A stretch of DNA of 64,000 nt from JALEFZ01 sp964564415 (lineage in GTDB: Bacteria; Bacteroidota; Bacteroidia; J057). The position numbers and the translations under genes are program-made. This document shows, in pieces, positions 34,333 through 43,896 of this stretch. The stretch is from positions 124,001-188,000 of the forward strand of contig CAZMAV010000007.1 of NCBI GenBank assembly GCA_964564415.1. Direction: 5' to 3'. The number at the start of each line of letters is the position of its first letter. Positions within the stretch are counted from its first letter, which is position 1. A model generated the notes under the pieces. That model saw only the letters and a list, made by a program, of their open reading frames with translations, had not been told where the DNA came from and searched no databases.

Positions 34333-36300
34333 TCATCTTCTCCGCATTTGCAACTCTTCGATTCGCTCAAGCACTGCCTGTCGGTCCATCTCCCTGAATC
34401 TCGGGGGAAGCAATTCTTTGGAGGTACATTCCAGGACGGCCGAGTATTCCATTAATTCGATCTCTTCGGGATAGGTAGGAGGCAAAAAGTCATTGAATAC
34501 CTGTACGATGATATCCAGGTTGACTTCTTCAATGCCCAGGCTAGCGGCTTTGAACTTGGCCCTGGTAAGGGCTGCTTCCATGTCAGCCCCAGACTTGACC
34601 GTAATGTCCTCGAAAAAATCCTCATCAAATTCTTCCTTATTCAAGTAGTTGATTCCTGTTTTCCTGAGCATTACTTCCAGCAATTCCTGCTTCTCCTCCA
34701 GGGTCTCTGGGTAAAAAAGGCCGATGTGCTCCTCTGCCCTTCCCTGCCGCTTGAAGTCAACGGGCATAAGGTCAGGTCGGGCGGTCACCAAAAACCAAAT
34801 GATCCTGCCCCTGTTGTCCGTATCGCTCATAAAACTGGCGATCATGGAGAAAATCCGGTTGTTGACCCCACTTCCCCCGCTGCTATTTCTATTGCCAAGG
34901 TAGGCATCTGCTTCGTCAATCATCACGGCCACAGGGGCCATGGCTTTCAGGATTTTAAGGACCTTCTGCAGGTTGCCTTCCGATTGACCTACATACATGC
35001 CACGGAAGTTTTTGAGAATGACCATGGGCACTCCCACGTCATTGGCAAAGGACTTGATCATGAAAGTTTTTCCTGTTCCTACCGGACCGGAAACCAGGTA
35101 ACCCATGGGCATGACGTCGGGCCGGCCATTTTTGAGGGCATTAGCGGCGTCGCGGAGGTGCTTTTTAGCCTGGGCATGCCCAGCCACATCGTCCAGGTTG
35201 TACTTGGTCTCCACAAACTCCAGCAGTCCCCCCGCCTCAGACTCGATCATCTCCTTCTTCTTCTTGGTTAGTTCCTCATTGGTGAAGGGCAGCTTATTCT
35301 TAGCCGCCTCAGACATGATGGTCCTAAGGTGAACGATGCCCAGTCCGGCAGTATTTTTAGCTAAGACCTGGGGCGTCATTTCAAAATAAGTGCGGGCATC
35401 GGGATTGGTCTCGAAAAAGTATTCGATAAAATTGAATCTCTCCTCCTCCTTGGGATAGGGAACCGAAATTTCGTGGGTGTAGGGGTTGCGGACATATTGA
35501 TTGTCAATCCCTGTAAGGCTTTCCACGAGGACCACGACCATCATATCGGCATTGAGAAACTGCTCATCCTTTGCCCATTTTTGGAGAAAGACAAGGGCCA
35601 TTTTTTCCTCTGGACGAAGGTTTTCGCCCTGTGAGATCAGGGTTTCGGCGTAGTCCACCGTAAGGGCCACTGATTTTGGCTGAGAGATTTGGGCCTGAAG
35701 TTTCTGAATCCGACTCTCATAATCCTTGCGGGCACGGCTGTCCTTCGTATTGAACTCGGGCAGGTTGATGCTCATGAATCGATCGATGTCGGATTCCTCC
35801 TCTTTTTTGCCGGAGAAGTTTTTGGTTCGCTTTTGAAGATGCTGGATCAGGTAGCGAATGGTATTTTGATTGAGGGTAACATCAAAATATTTGTCAAGGG
35901 CATAGAAGGCATCTCCGGGAGATCGGCCCAGGTTGGTCCCACTACCCCCTGATAGTTCGGCGAGCATCTCCAGGGTAGACTCCACATCGTGTCGCATCTT
36001 GCTTTCACCCCCAAAACGGGTGTCATCCTTGAACCTTATTCCTGCCGCACGATCATAGGTGATGACAATATCCTTGCCGCGAAACAGCTCCTGGTTGATA
36101 AATTCGCGGATGCGCAGGTATTCGGGCTTTCCATCCCGCTCTACCCGGACAAAGTCATTGATGTTGCCGTGAAGGATAAACTGGGCAACATTCTCAGACA
36201 TGTATTTTCTCTTAATTTCATAGACCCACTCAGGGACAATGAGTTTGGGCTTCTCTTGAGTTTCGATAGACATATTTGTAGATAAATTATCAGTCATCAT
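34333..36300 (-). CDS. AAA ATPase of the Ycf46-like type
   Basis: 655 aa. The C-terminal AAA module has Walker A GPVGTGKT (about 407), Walker B AVMIDEADA (about 460), sensor 1 FLVTARP and a candidate arginine finger in KRQGRAEEH. The N-terminal about 330 residues form a second, degenerate ATPase-like part (MMVVVLVESLTG, then PYPKEEERFNFIEYF) without a P-loop. The connecting GLLEFVETKYNLDDVAG resembles the linker of Ycf46-like AAA proteins. The protein is cytosolic, a probable hexameric remodeller with unknown client. It is divergent from the 1486-aa TPR protein across 318 bp. Confidence 0.85.
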   Translation of the reverse strand: MMTDNLSTNMSIETQEKPKLIVPEWVYEIKRKYMSENVAQFILHGNINDFVRVERDGKPEYLRIREFINQELFRGKDIVITYDRAAGIRFKDDTRFGGESKMRHDVESTLEMLAELSGGSGTNLGRSPGDAFYALDKYFDVTLNQNTIRYLIQHLQKRTKNFSGKKEEESDIDRFMSINLPEFNTKDSRARKDYESRIQKLQAQISQPKSVALTVDYAETLISQGENLRPEEKMALVFLQKWAKDEQFLNADMMVVVLVESLTGIDNQYVRNPYTHEISVPYPKEEERFNFIEYFFETNPDARTYFEMTPQVLAKNTAGLGIVHLRTIMSEAAKNKLPFTNEELTKKKKEMIESEAGGLLEFVETKYNLDDVAGHAQAKKHLRDAANALKNGRPDVMPMGYLVSGPVGTGKTFMIKSFANDVGVPMVILKNFRGMYVGQSEGNLQKVLKILKAMAPVAVMIDEADAYLGNRNSSGGSGVNNRIFSMIASFMSDTDNRGRIIWFLVTARPDLMPVDFKRQGRAEEHIGLFYPETLEEKQELLEVMLRKTGINYLNKEEFDEDFFEDITVKSGADMEAALTRAKFKAASLGIEEVNLDIIVQVFNDFLPPTYPEEIELMEYSAVLECTSKELLPPRFREMDRQAVLERIEELQMRRR

Positions 36301-36618
36301 GAATAGGGTTTATACTGGAAATAGGGATAAATGCCCTTTTTCTGCCAAAGCCCATGAAAGTTAATAAAAATGACGGTGGATTAGACGTCGGGACCAAAGC
36401 AAATATTTTATGGGGAATAATATGCCCCATTATTACATGAATACCATCACCTGCTGAGTTCTGATATCGAGCTTAAAGGGCATTTGTAAATTCCACCTGC
36501 CAAAAATTGCTGCCAAACTCCCCCCTGATCTAACCACTTACCCCGCATCTACCTGAGGAAGAAGATTATTCGTTACCTTTACTTTGATCGAAAAGCGTCT
36601 GAACCAGCTTATTAACTT
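36301..36618. other. Divergent promoter region between AAA ATPase and TPR protein
   Basis: 318 bp containing a palindrome ATGGGG-N9-CCCCAT (36410-36430) within an AT-rich stretch. Another feature is TTTACTTTG at about 36580, near the TPR start, close to but not matching TAnnTTTG. No other gene seen. Confidence 0.5.
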
Positions 36619-39600
36619 ATGAGTTTGAATATATCGCAGCCGCATTTGTTGTTGATTTCGCTAATTTCCAAAGCGGAAAGTGCTGAGCATATTACTGAGC
36701 CATCGGCTGCCCTCAAGCCCGTCAAAAGGTTATGGGAAGAGGAAAAGGGAGGCCTTGCCGTACAATTAGGAGTAGATTGGAAACTAAATCTACTCATGGA
36801 GGATAAGATTCCCGCCAGAAAAGTTCCCCTTGTCCATATCGACTGTTCAGGACTTGAGGGTAAGGATTTTTGCCTCAATACCCAGGACGGCCCCCTCTCC
36901 TTGGATACCCCCCCGTGGATTAAGAAATTATCTGCCCTTCCTGGCCTTCAATTGATCATTCTCTCCAATGTAGAAGACAATGAGGTCGCCAGGATGTTTC
37001 TGGAAAATAAAATCCCCCTTCAGATTTCGCTTAAGTCTGAGCTGAATCCAGCCATGGTATACCTTCCTTTTTACCGGGATATCATCGCTGGCAAAAGCCT
37101 TCAGCAGGCCTTCGTCGATCGCATCGAAAAAGACAAGAGCCCTCTCACCTATCAGGAAATAAGCATTGATCCCATACAAAAGAAGCTCAAATGGGACGAG
37201 GATAAGTTAGGCAAGGAACCGGACTGGCGGGGAGGACTGACTGTCCGCAGGCTGGATAAACACAGATTGACCTGGAAACTACAGCCCAGCGATGCCCTAA
37301 AGAGGGATTCTTTTGGGGCAAGGCCGACCACAGAGTCCCCCCTTGACCTCTCTATCTATTTTCCTTCAAACAAAAGGCAATCGGAAAAAGAAGCAGTCCA
37401 GGAAGCCCCTAAAGTAGAAGAGGATGCTCCTTCTCTTGAAGCGCCTCAGGTAGAAGAAGAAAGAAATACTCCCGGCAAAACTTCTGAAAAGAAGCCTAGC
37501 AGTAGCAGGCTCAGCATTTTTGGTAAAAAGGAAGAAAAGGAGGAAACCCACCTCCCAAAAGATAAGCCTTCGGACCTGCCTCCCGAGGAGGACAAAAAGC
37601 CAAGGCCATTAGAAAATACCAAGGCAAAAACTACTTTTTCAGCTTCTCCTCCAGAAAAGGAAACCTCTTCTAAATCGGAAGAAGAAAAGAAAGGAGAAGA
37701 AAAAAACCATAGCCTCACTTCCCAGAAAAGCGAAGACGAGAAGCTCAAGTTCAGTAAAACTGAAAAGGACAAGGAAGAAAAGGAAAACTCTTCTCTCACC
37801 AAGGAAAAGTCTTCTGAAATTATTCAGAAAAAAGAAAAAGAGACCCAGACTTCTTCCCATGAACTGTCATCGGGTAGCAAAAATGCTCATGAGAGGGAAA
37901 GGATAAAAAACAGAAACTCTAAGCCTGACAAGGAAATCAAGTCGGAGAAAAATAAGCCAGAGGAGGACCTGTCCTTGAATACTCCCCCTCCGGTCCAAAA
38001 ACGTCCCCTCATTCCTACCCAGAAAAGCCTAAAGGAGGAGAGCCAGCATACTTCGGCAATCTTGACCAAGGACAGGCCCCAATCCGTCCCTAAACCCCAA
38101 AAAACTGAGACGCCCCGGGCCAATCCTCTTTTGAAAAAAGAAGAAGCCACCACCAGACGCAGTCCCAATCGGTTAAAAAAGGAGAAAATCAGTAGTGTCG
38201 CCACCCCTGTCAAAGGTCCCAAACACAAGAAAAGGGTCCGCAGGACTTTTATTGGAGCCATAGCAGGCATCATCATAGCTGGCATGGGTACATGGTTCTT
38301 CCTCCAAAACCCTTCTCATCAAGGGATTGGAGCTTCCGTAACCCGTTGCCCCTTCCCCTCGGATGAGGATGAATACAGGATACTCGTAGCTCCATTTAAC
38401 AAGGAAGGCAACTGCAACAAGAGCAAAGAAGAATACGCAGAGCAGGTCATCAATGCCATACAGCGGATCAAAAAGGCCGATGAACTGCGGGTGGCAGTAA
38501 GGTATCAACCGGATATCTGCCTACAAAAAGACGAGGACCTGAAGGCCATCGCCGAAAACTGCCATGCAGACCTGATCCTTGGAGGTGCCTGGCGCCCGGG
38601 CGTAAGTGAAGGGGAAACCCACCTTCAGATGTTTTATGTCCTGGCCGAAGATTCAGAGGAGGAGGTCCTGGTCAAAGGCAAGGGAATCCGCACAGAAATC
38701 CACGGAACAGAGACCCTTCCTGCCAGTTCTATCCTGTTGGAGGACGTCAAAAACTTCGTCTACTGGGCCGCAGCCATGAGGGCCATGGAAAGAGGCTATA
38801 ATGACGATGCCGTCCTGGCCCTGGAAAAGATAGAGGCCTCCAGGCCCGAACTCCAATCCCTTACCATACTGATGATGACCAAAAGCCTGGTAAAAGGCGG
38901 AAGGTATCAACGGGCCCTCTCCTTTTTTGACAAATTGATCGAGGAAGAACCTCAAAACGAGAAATACTACCAGGAACGAGCCATGATACACCTGGAAATG
39001 GGTTGGCCTCAAAAAGCTTTAAAGGACTTTGAGGTAGTCCTCAGCTTTACCCCTGAAAATATACAGGCCCTGATCAACCGTTCTAAGGCTCTTTCTGCCA
39101 TGGAAAGGTACCAGGAGGCCCTTAGGGATATAGAGTCTCTGCTGGAAAATTTCGATCAGTTGCCTGAGTTGTACATGACCCGGGCAAGCATTTACCGCAA
39201 CATGGAGCGATGGAGAGAAGCCAAGCTGGACTATGAAAAAGCCATCAGTCTGGACCCCAACAGTGCCGATGCCTATGTAGGTCGTGCAGAGATCCTGGCT
39301 AAGCTCGGAGACCTGGAGGGGGCAAAAGATGCCATAGATCAGGCCCTTACCCATGATGCTTCTCACCCGGAGGCCAATCTTTTCAGTCCCCGACTCTTGA
39401 TGGAAGAAGGCCAGATAAGAGAAGCCGTAGATGAGATTAATGTCATCCTCTCTCGTTACCCTTCAGCGGAGGCACACTTCCTACGCGGCCAATTGTATCA
39501 ACGGCAAGGCAAAGAAAAAGAGGCTCTCAAGGACTTTATCGCTGCAAGCGAAGGCGATCCCTCCAACACCGATGCCTGGATAACTCAGGGCGACATTAAC

Positions 39601-41079
39601 CTGAATCAAGGGAAGACCCAGCAGGCCCTCAATGCCTATCGCAGGGCCATAGACCTTCGATCCGGTGATCCCAGGCTCTTTTGCCTGAGAGGTGAAGTCT
39701 ACACCGAACTTAAGCGATACCCCGAAGCCCGGGCCGACTACGAAAAAGCCCTGGAAATCGATCCTGAACTAGGCAAAGCTTATTATGGCAGGGCCTTGCT
39801 TTCCCTCCAGCAAAAGGAATTTGAAGCTGCCCTCAAGGATGTAGAGAAAGCCATTCAAATCAATTCCAAAGATCCCAGGCCTCTGATTGTCAGAGGAAGG
39901 ATCAACCTGGAAAGGGATGAAAATGAAGAAGCTTTTAAGGATTTTGGCACCGCCATTAAGCTGGCACCCCAACTTCCACAGGCCTACTATTATAGAGGCA
40001 TTTCCCTGATGCAACAAGGGGAGAAAGACAGGGCCGAAAAAGACTTCGACAAGGCTGTTTCGCTGGGAGGAGCTCAGTTGGACGCCTATCTCTACCTGGG
40101 CGATGCTGCTCTGGAGTCTGGAGAGGCATCTTTGGCCCTGGAAAGGTACAACAAAGCTGTAGACTACGATCCAGAATCTCCTGAGCCTTATCGACACAGG
40201 GCCATGTACTATCATTATCAAAATGACATTGAGAAGGCCCTTCAGGATTATGATAAACTTATTGAACTTCAGGGAGAGGCTACAGCGGAAGATTACCTGA
40301 ACCGGGGAGAGCTTCACCTAAAGAAAAATAATAATACCCAGGCCCTGGTAGACTACAACCAGGCTTTGCTCCTTTCTCCAAACTGGACCTTGGCTTACTG
40401 TACCCGGGGAGACCTCTACAAGCGCATGGGCCGTTCGCAGAAAGCTCTGGAAGATTACAACAAGGGAATCGAGGCGACTCCTGCTTCCCCCTTGCCCTAT
40501 CTGCGAAAAGCTGAATTATTTATCCAACTCGAAGATGAAGCTCAGGCCTTCGAAGCCATTGAGCAGGCCATCAAATTGGCCCCACAGTCGGCTCAGGCCT
40601 TCAACCAGCGCGGCGAGCTCTACATCATGATGGAAATGCCCGAAAAAGCCATGGCGGATTTCCAAAAATCCCTGGACCTTGATCCTACCAATGCTGATGT
40701 CTATACCAACCTGGGGAATGAATCCAAAAAGTCGGGAAAATTTCAGGCGGCTTTGGCCTATTACAACCAGGCCATCCGCTTTGACCCCCGCCAAGCAGAA
40801 GCCCTTTATCAAAGAGGATTCCTCAAATTTCTGGAGAAAAATTACCCCTCAGCCATCCGGGACCTTCAGGCCTCGATCAAAGCAGACCCCCAAAATGGCC
40901 TCGCAAGTGGCACCCTGGCTAAAATTTACGCCGTCCAAAAACAGGAAGATAAGATGTTTTACTACCTGGAATTGGCCCTGCAAAACAAGTATCCCTCGAT
41001 CGAACTCTCAGCTGCAAGGGTCTTCAAACCCTACATCGGGGAGGAAAAAATGCAGGACCTGATCGAGCGCTATCCCTAG
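36619..41079 (+). CDS. 1486-aa membrane-spanning protein: degenerate CHAT-like domain, charged linker, 21 TPRs
   Basis: Residues 1-215 follow the CHAT caspase-like pattern (VPLVHIDCSG, LQLIILSNVED, PFYRDIIAGKSLQQAF), but the catalytic His (SGHG) and Cys positions are replaced (CSGLEG, SNVED). Residues about 250-545 are Lys/Glu/Ser-rich linker. One membrane helix (AIAGIIIAGMGTWFFL, about 546-562) follows a basic stretch, so the CHAT-like part is cytoplasmic. The other side holds an about 120-aa domain (EYRILVAPFN) and 21 consecutive TPR repeats from about 755 to the end. It is likely a transmembrane scaffold or signal receptor. A full-length reading frame with no break argues it is functional. 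Confidence 0.8.
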   Translation: MSLNISQPHLLLISLISKAESAEHITEPSAALKPVKRLWEEEKGGLAVQLGVDWKLNLLMEDKIPARKVPLVHIDCSGLEGKDFCLNTQDGPLSLDTPPWIKKLSALPGLQLIILSNVEDNEVARMFLENKIPLQISLKSELNPAMVYLPFYRDIIAGKSLQQAFVDRIEKDKSPLTYQEISIDPIQKKLKWDEDKLGKEPDWRGGLTVRRLDKHRLTWKLQPSDALKRDSFGARPTTESPLDLSIYFPSNKRQSEKEAVQEAPKVEEDAPSLEAPQVEEERNTPGKTSEKKPSSSRLSIFGKKEEKEETHLPKDKPSDLPPEEDKKPRPLENTKAKTTFSASPPEKETSSKSEEEKKGEEKNHSLTSQKSEDEKLKFSKTEKDKEEKENSSLTKEKSSEIIQKKEKETQTSSHELSSGSKNAHERERIKNRNSKPDKEIKSEKNKPEEDLSLNTPPPVQKRPLIPTQKSLKEESQHTSAILTKDRPQSVPKPQKTETPRANPLLKKEEATTRRSPNRLKKEKISSVATPVKGPKHKKRVRRTFIGAIAGIIIAGMGTWFFLQNPSHQGIGASVTRCPFPSDEDEYRILVAPFNKEGNCNKSKEEYAEQVINAIQRIKKADELRVAVRYQPDICLQKDEDLKAIAENCHADLILGGAWRPGVSEGETHLQMFYVLAEDSEEEVLVKGKGIRTEIHGTETLPASSILLEDVKNFVYWAAAMRAMERGYNDDAVLALEKIEASRPELQSLTILMMTKSLVKGGRYQRALSFFDKLIEEEPQNEKYYQERAMIHLEMGWPQKALKDFEVVLSFTPENIQALINRSKALSAMERYQEALRDIESLLENFDQLPELYMTRASIYRNMERWREAKLDYEKAISLDPNSADAYVGRAEILAKLGDLEGAKDAIDQALTHDASHPEANLFSPRLLMEEGQIREAVDEINVILSRYPSAEAHFLRGQLYQRQGKEKEALKDFIAASEGDPSNTDAWITQGDINLNQGKTQQALNAYRRAIDLRSGDPRLFCLRGEVYTELKRYPEARADYEKALEIDPELGKAYYGRALLSLQQKEFEAALKDVEKAIQINSKDPRPLIVRGRINLERDENEEAFKDFGTAIKLAPQLPQAYYYRGISLMQQGEKDRAEKDFDKAVSLGGAQLDAYLYLGDAALESGEASLALERYNKAVDYDPESPEPYRHRAMYYHYQNDIEKALQDYDKLIELQGEATAEDYLNRGELHLKKNNNTQALVDYNQALLLSPNWTLAYCTRGDLYKRMGRSQKALEDYNKGIEATPASPLPYLRKAELFIQLEDEAQAFEAIEQAIKLAPQSAQAFNQRGELYIMMEMPEKAMADFQKSLDLDPTNADVYTNLGNESKKSGKFQAALAYYNQAIRFDPRQAEALYQRGFLKFLEKNYPSAIRDLQASIKADPQNGLASGTLAKIYAVQKQEDKMFYYLELALQNKYPSIELSAARVFKPYIGEEKMQDLIERYP

Positions 41080-41143
41080 AAAAGATCATTCCCATACAAC
41101 CCGTCATTAGCTTTTGCTTACCTTAGGGGGGAAAGGGATAAGA

Positions 41144-41707
41144 ATGAAAGTGAAGCAAAGTCCGCAAATATACCAAATGAACCCCTTGGAGGTAGACCTG
41201 CTTGAAGGCTGCCTCCAGGGGGATCTTCGTTCCCAAAAAGCCCTTTACGATAGATACAAAGACGCTATGTTTACCCTGTGCTACCGGATCACCAGTGATT
41301 TCGACATGGCCCAGGATGCCCTTCAGGAGGGCTTTGTAGGGGTGTTTCGGGGCCTACACAATTTCCGCAGGCAGTCTTCCCTCGGTGCTTGGATAAAAAC
41401 CATCATCGTGCGTACGGCCTATAAAAAGGTCAAACAAGAGCTTAGATACTTCGAGTCCCTGGATCAGGTTCCCGAGGACAGCCTGCTGGATTGGGGAGAA
41501 TACTTGGCCCCTGAATACCTTGAAAAGGCTATTCAAAATCTTCCCGGAGGCTACCGAACCGTCTTTGTATTGATAGAAATCGAAGGTTACAGCCATAAGG
41601 AAGTAGCCGCAAACATGGGTATTTCGGTGGGGACTTCAAAGTCTCAGCTATTTCACGCAAAAAAACATCTTCAAAAACAACTCAGAGCTTGGGGCATAGA
41701 AAGATGA
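41144..41707 (+). CDS. ECF RNA polymerase sigma factor
   Basis: 187 aa from the ATG at 41144, preceded by GGGGGAAAGGG. Region 2: CYRITSDFDMAQDALQEGFV, and WIKTIIVRTAYKKVKQ. Region 4: IEGYSHKEVAANMGISVGTSKSQLFHAKKHL. It begins 65 bp after the TPR protein, and its stop overlaps the next start (ATGA), the classic sigma/anti-sigma coupling. It could report on the membrane-spanning TPR protein; that is inference from proximity. Confidence 0.88.
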   Translation: MKVKQSPQIYQMNPLEVDLLEGCLQGDLRSQKALYDRYKDAMFTLCYRITSDFDMAQDALQEGFVGVFRGLHNFRRQSSLGAWIKTIIVRTAYKKVKQELRYFESLDQVPEDSLLDWGEYLAPEYLEKAIQNLPGGYRTVFVLIEIEGYSHKEVAANMGISVGTSKSQLFHAKKHLQKQLRAWGIER

Positions 41708-42339
41708 AAGAAAAAAATCGCCATATCCTTAGGGAAGCCATCGAGAAGCTTCCCACCTACCTGGCTCCCGACCATATCTGGAAGGGTATCTCCGGACAGC
41801 TCAGGCTTTCTGAACTTCCTCTTTATCAGGCGCCTTCAGAGGCCTGGGGGCACATCTCAAAAGAATTGCAAAAGGGTAAGAAGACAAAAACGAGGTTGCT
41901 GTGGGCCGCTGCAAGTATTGCTGCCATGATACTCTTGGCAGTTTTCCTTCGGGGAGAGCAAGATTCCTACGAACAAAGCCTCCCGATCTCTCTGGAGAAA
42001 GAATTAAAAAAGGCTCCTGTCCTTACACCCGCTCGTCAGGCCACCTACGAATATCAGCTTGTCACCCTCGAAAAAGACCTGGCCACCTGTATCCTAAGCC
42101 TGGATTCCGAGGAAAGCAAGGAGGCCCGTCCCAAGATCGCCCGCTATTTTGAACTGGTCAGCCAGCAGGACCACTACCTCACCCTTCAACGCCAGGATTC
42201 TCAACCCGAAATATGGGCCGATAGCCTGATCCACATCGAACAGCGACGCGATCAAGTCCTCAGGGCCTTCTTCAGCACCTACTGTCCCCAACATCTTCGA
42301 AAAAGTGCAAAAAAAGACATGCAGCCAGGAAAACCCTGA
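41704..42339 (+). CDS. Putative membrane anti-sigma factor
   Basis: 211 aa from the ATG at 41704, overlapping the sigma stop. One membrane segment (LLWAAASIAAMILLAVFL, about 62-79) separates a basic cytoplasmic head from an extracytoplasmic helical tail (YEYQLVTLEKDLATCIL). No zinc-binding HxxxCxxC is present, so it is not a canonical ZAS anti-sigma, but topology and coupling fit the role. A minus-strand terminator is embedded in its last codons. Confidence 0.7.
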   Translation: MKEKNRHILREAIEKLPTYLAPDHIWKGISGQLRLSELPLYQAPSEAWGHISKELQKGKKTKTRLLWAAASIAAMILLAVFLRGEQDSYEQSLPISLEKELKKAPVLTPARQATYEYQLVTLEKDLATCILSLDSEESKEARPKIARYFELVSQQDHYLTLQRQDSQPEIWADSLIHIEQRRDQVLRAFFSTYCPQHLRKSAKKDMQPGKP

Positions 42340-42346
42340 CTGCATG
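42309..42346 (-). terminator. Minus-strand terminator embedded in the 3' end of the anti-sigma gene
   Basis: On the minus strand CATGCAGTCAGG pairs with CCTGGCTGCATG (11 of 12 Watson-Crick, the other G·U), followed by TC and a T7 run. It serves the convergent gene at 42375-43463 and overlaps the last seven or so codons of the plus-strand gene. Confidence 0.75.
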
Positions 42347-42374
42347 CCTCCAACTAATCTTATTACAATTCCTC

Positions 42375-43463
42375 TTATCGGCTTCTTAGATAACGGTCTA
42401 CCTGCCTCCGCTCTTCGACTGTCATGTAGGTGTAAAACCTGTCGAAGTAAGGCTCGTCAATGAAATATTTAACAATTTCCGGATCACCAATGCTGGTGTT
42501 ATTCTGCCTCAGAATGGTCAGCATCATGATCATCCAACTGTCTTTGTCATAGGGATTTTTCCACTTCACCTTGACTACCTTTACCGCAGCTCCTTCACGG
42601 CCAACGCTAGCGAGGGAGTTGCTCTCGATATCCTTATCGAGCTTTACTTTTTCGTTCAGGCGGTCATTTTCATTGTCGGCGATGTAGCGAATAGATTGAA
42701 CAAACAATTTCTGCAGAAATAGCTTAAACGCCGCTACATTGGGCTTGGAAGTATGACCAGTGGCATAGGTACCCTGAAGTTTTTCCTTTTCTTCGACATA
42801 GACCGTTCCCCCGATCTTTTCGTAATATCCCCTTACCACAGCGGGATAGAGATAAATCGTCAATGGGGTCTTGTGCTTGCGAATCAGCTGATTTTCAGCC
42901 TGGTTAAGGGCTTCTTCGTCAATCTCCGGTAACCATGAGGAGCGAAATTCTACCTTTGACCTTTTTTTATCCAATCTGCCAAATTTTAGTAGAATGTAGC
43001 GCAGGTATAGCTTGTCGAAGGGCTCCAGGTTTTTGCCCGCCAGGTGCTGGTCGACAAATTCTATCTGCGTAGAGCTGCATCCATAATTGCCCATTAGAGG
43101 AATTTTTTCAAACAGATCCCTCAGGGCATCGTTGACCAGCCCGAGAAGCTTTGGGTCGGGATAGTCAGGCTTGAGGTGATAGACCTTCTGGTCGTAAGTC
43201 CTAATAAAAAACCTATCCTTGTAAATTGAGACTGTTCCCAGATCACCAAAAGGAAATTCCATTTGGTCATACTCGGCGTTATAGGCCCCTTTCATCTCGT
43301 AATAAGCCGCGAGGCGCAGGAGATTGTCAGGAGAAAAAGGATAAGCATAAATGCGCTCATTGATGAGCTTTTGAAGGGTAAACCCTTCGCTAGGTTTGGA
43401 AGTAGCAGTTGCTGCTAAGCATGCAAGAAGAGCTACAAACGTGAATAGACGTAAAATCTTCAT
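42375..43463 (-). CDS. Unknown secreted protein
   Basis: 362 aa from the ATG at 43463, which starts a signal peptide (LFTFVALLACLAATATS). The mature protein is mostly helical and charged, with PLTIYLYPAVVRGYYEKIGG and KWKNPYDKDSWMIMML. No family recognised, no lipobox, no T9SS tail. It has its own terminator inside the 3' end of the convergent gene. Confidence 0.7.
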   Translation of the reverse strand: MKILRLFTFVALLACLAATATSKPSEGFTLQKLINERIYAYPFSPDNLLRLAAYYEMKGAYNAEYDQMEFPFGDLGTVSIYKDRFFIRTYDQKVYHLKPDYPDPKLLGLVNDALRDLFEKIPLMGNYGCSSTQIEFVDQHLAGKNLEPFDKLYLRYILLKFGRLDKKRSKVEFRSSWLPEIDEEALNQAENQLIRKHKTPLTIYLYPAVVRGYYEKIGGTVYVEEKEKLQGTYATGHTSKPNVAAFKLFLQKLFVQSIRYIADNENDRLNEKVKLDKDIESNSLASVGREGAAVKVVKVKWKNPYDKDSWMIMMLTILRQNNTSIGDPEIVKYFIDEPYFDRFYTYMTVEERRQVDRYLRSR

Positions 43464-43896
43464 CGGGATTAAAAGGGCTTGAGCGAAAATTACACAATTT
43501 AGACTAAACCTCTCCTTAAAAAAGTGAAACAAAATAACTATTCATCCCATCGGTATTAATATACTATTTTTCCTATCACCTTACGTACACAATCCACATG
43601 CCAAAGCCTCCCTCCCACGCCATTGGTTAAGGCTTGTTCGTTAAATGCAAATATTCCCTTTAGATACTTTTCCTTTTACGTAAAGAAAAGGGGGAATAGC
43701 GCCGGCAGGTCTCCAATCACTCCGGCAAAGGGTACTTTTTGGCTCTGACCTACTGGGAAATTATTCTTCCTTTCCATACCCTTTCACAGAAAGCGAATTT
43801 TCGGGTTTATCTCCTCCTCAAGGGTTCATCATTAGCTAAAATTTATGTAGTTTGTGGCTTTATACAGGTAAAGCACTAACTATCAACTACTAGAAA
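43464..43896. other. Intergenic region upstream of adk
   Basis: 433 bp between the divergent secreted-protein gene and adk. It contains TTTTACGTAAAG (near 43674), a GC-rich patch GCCGGCAGGTCTCC... (near 43700) and, 38 bp before adk, TGTAGTTTG, near the -7 consensus. No riboswitch or RNA gene was recognised. Confidence 0.5.

Noticed and set aside
37366..38285. Several Phe/Leu/Ser-rich minus-strand frames opposite the TPR protein linker
   Set aside because: They are complements of Lys/Glu-rich low-complexity codons and have no domain features.
39000..41000. DNA-level tandem repeat or satellite in the TPR region
   Set aside because: Repeats are at protein level only (34-residue TPR units); the DNA copies are well diverged.
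43600..43800. Possible riboswitch upstream of adk
   Set aside because: GC-rich patches are present but none matches the conserved cores of cobalamin, TPP, SAM or other classes I know, and adk is not a usual target.
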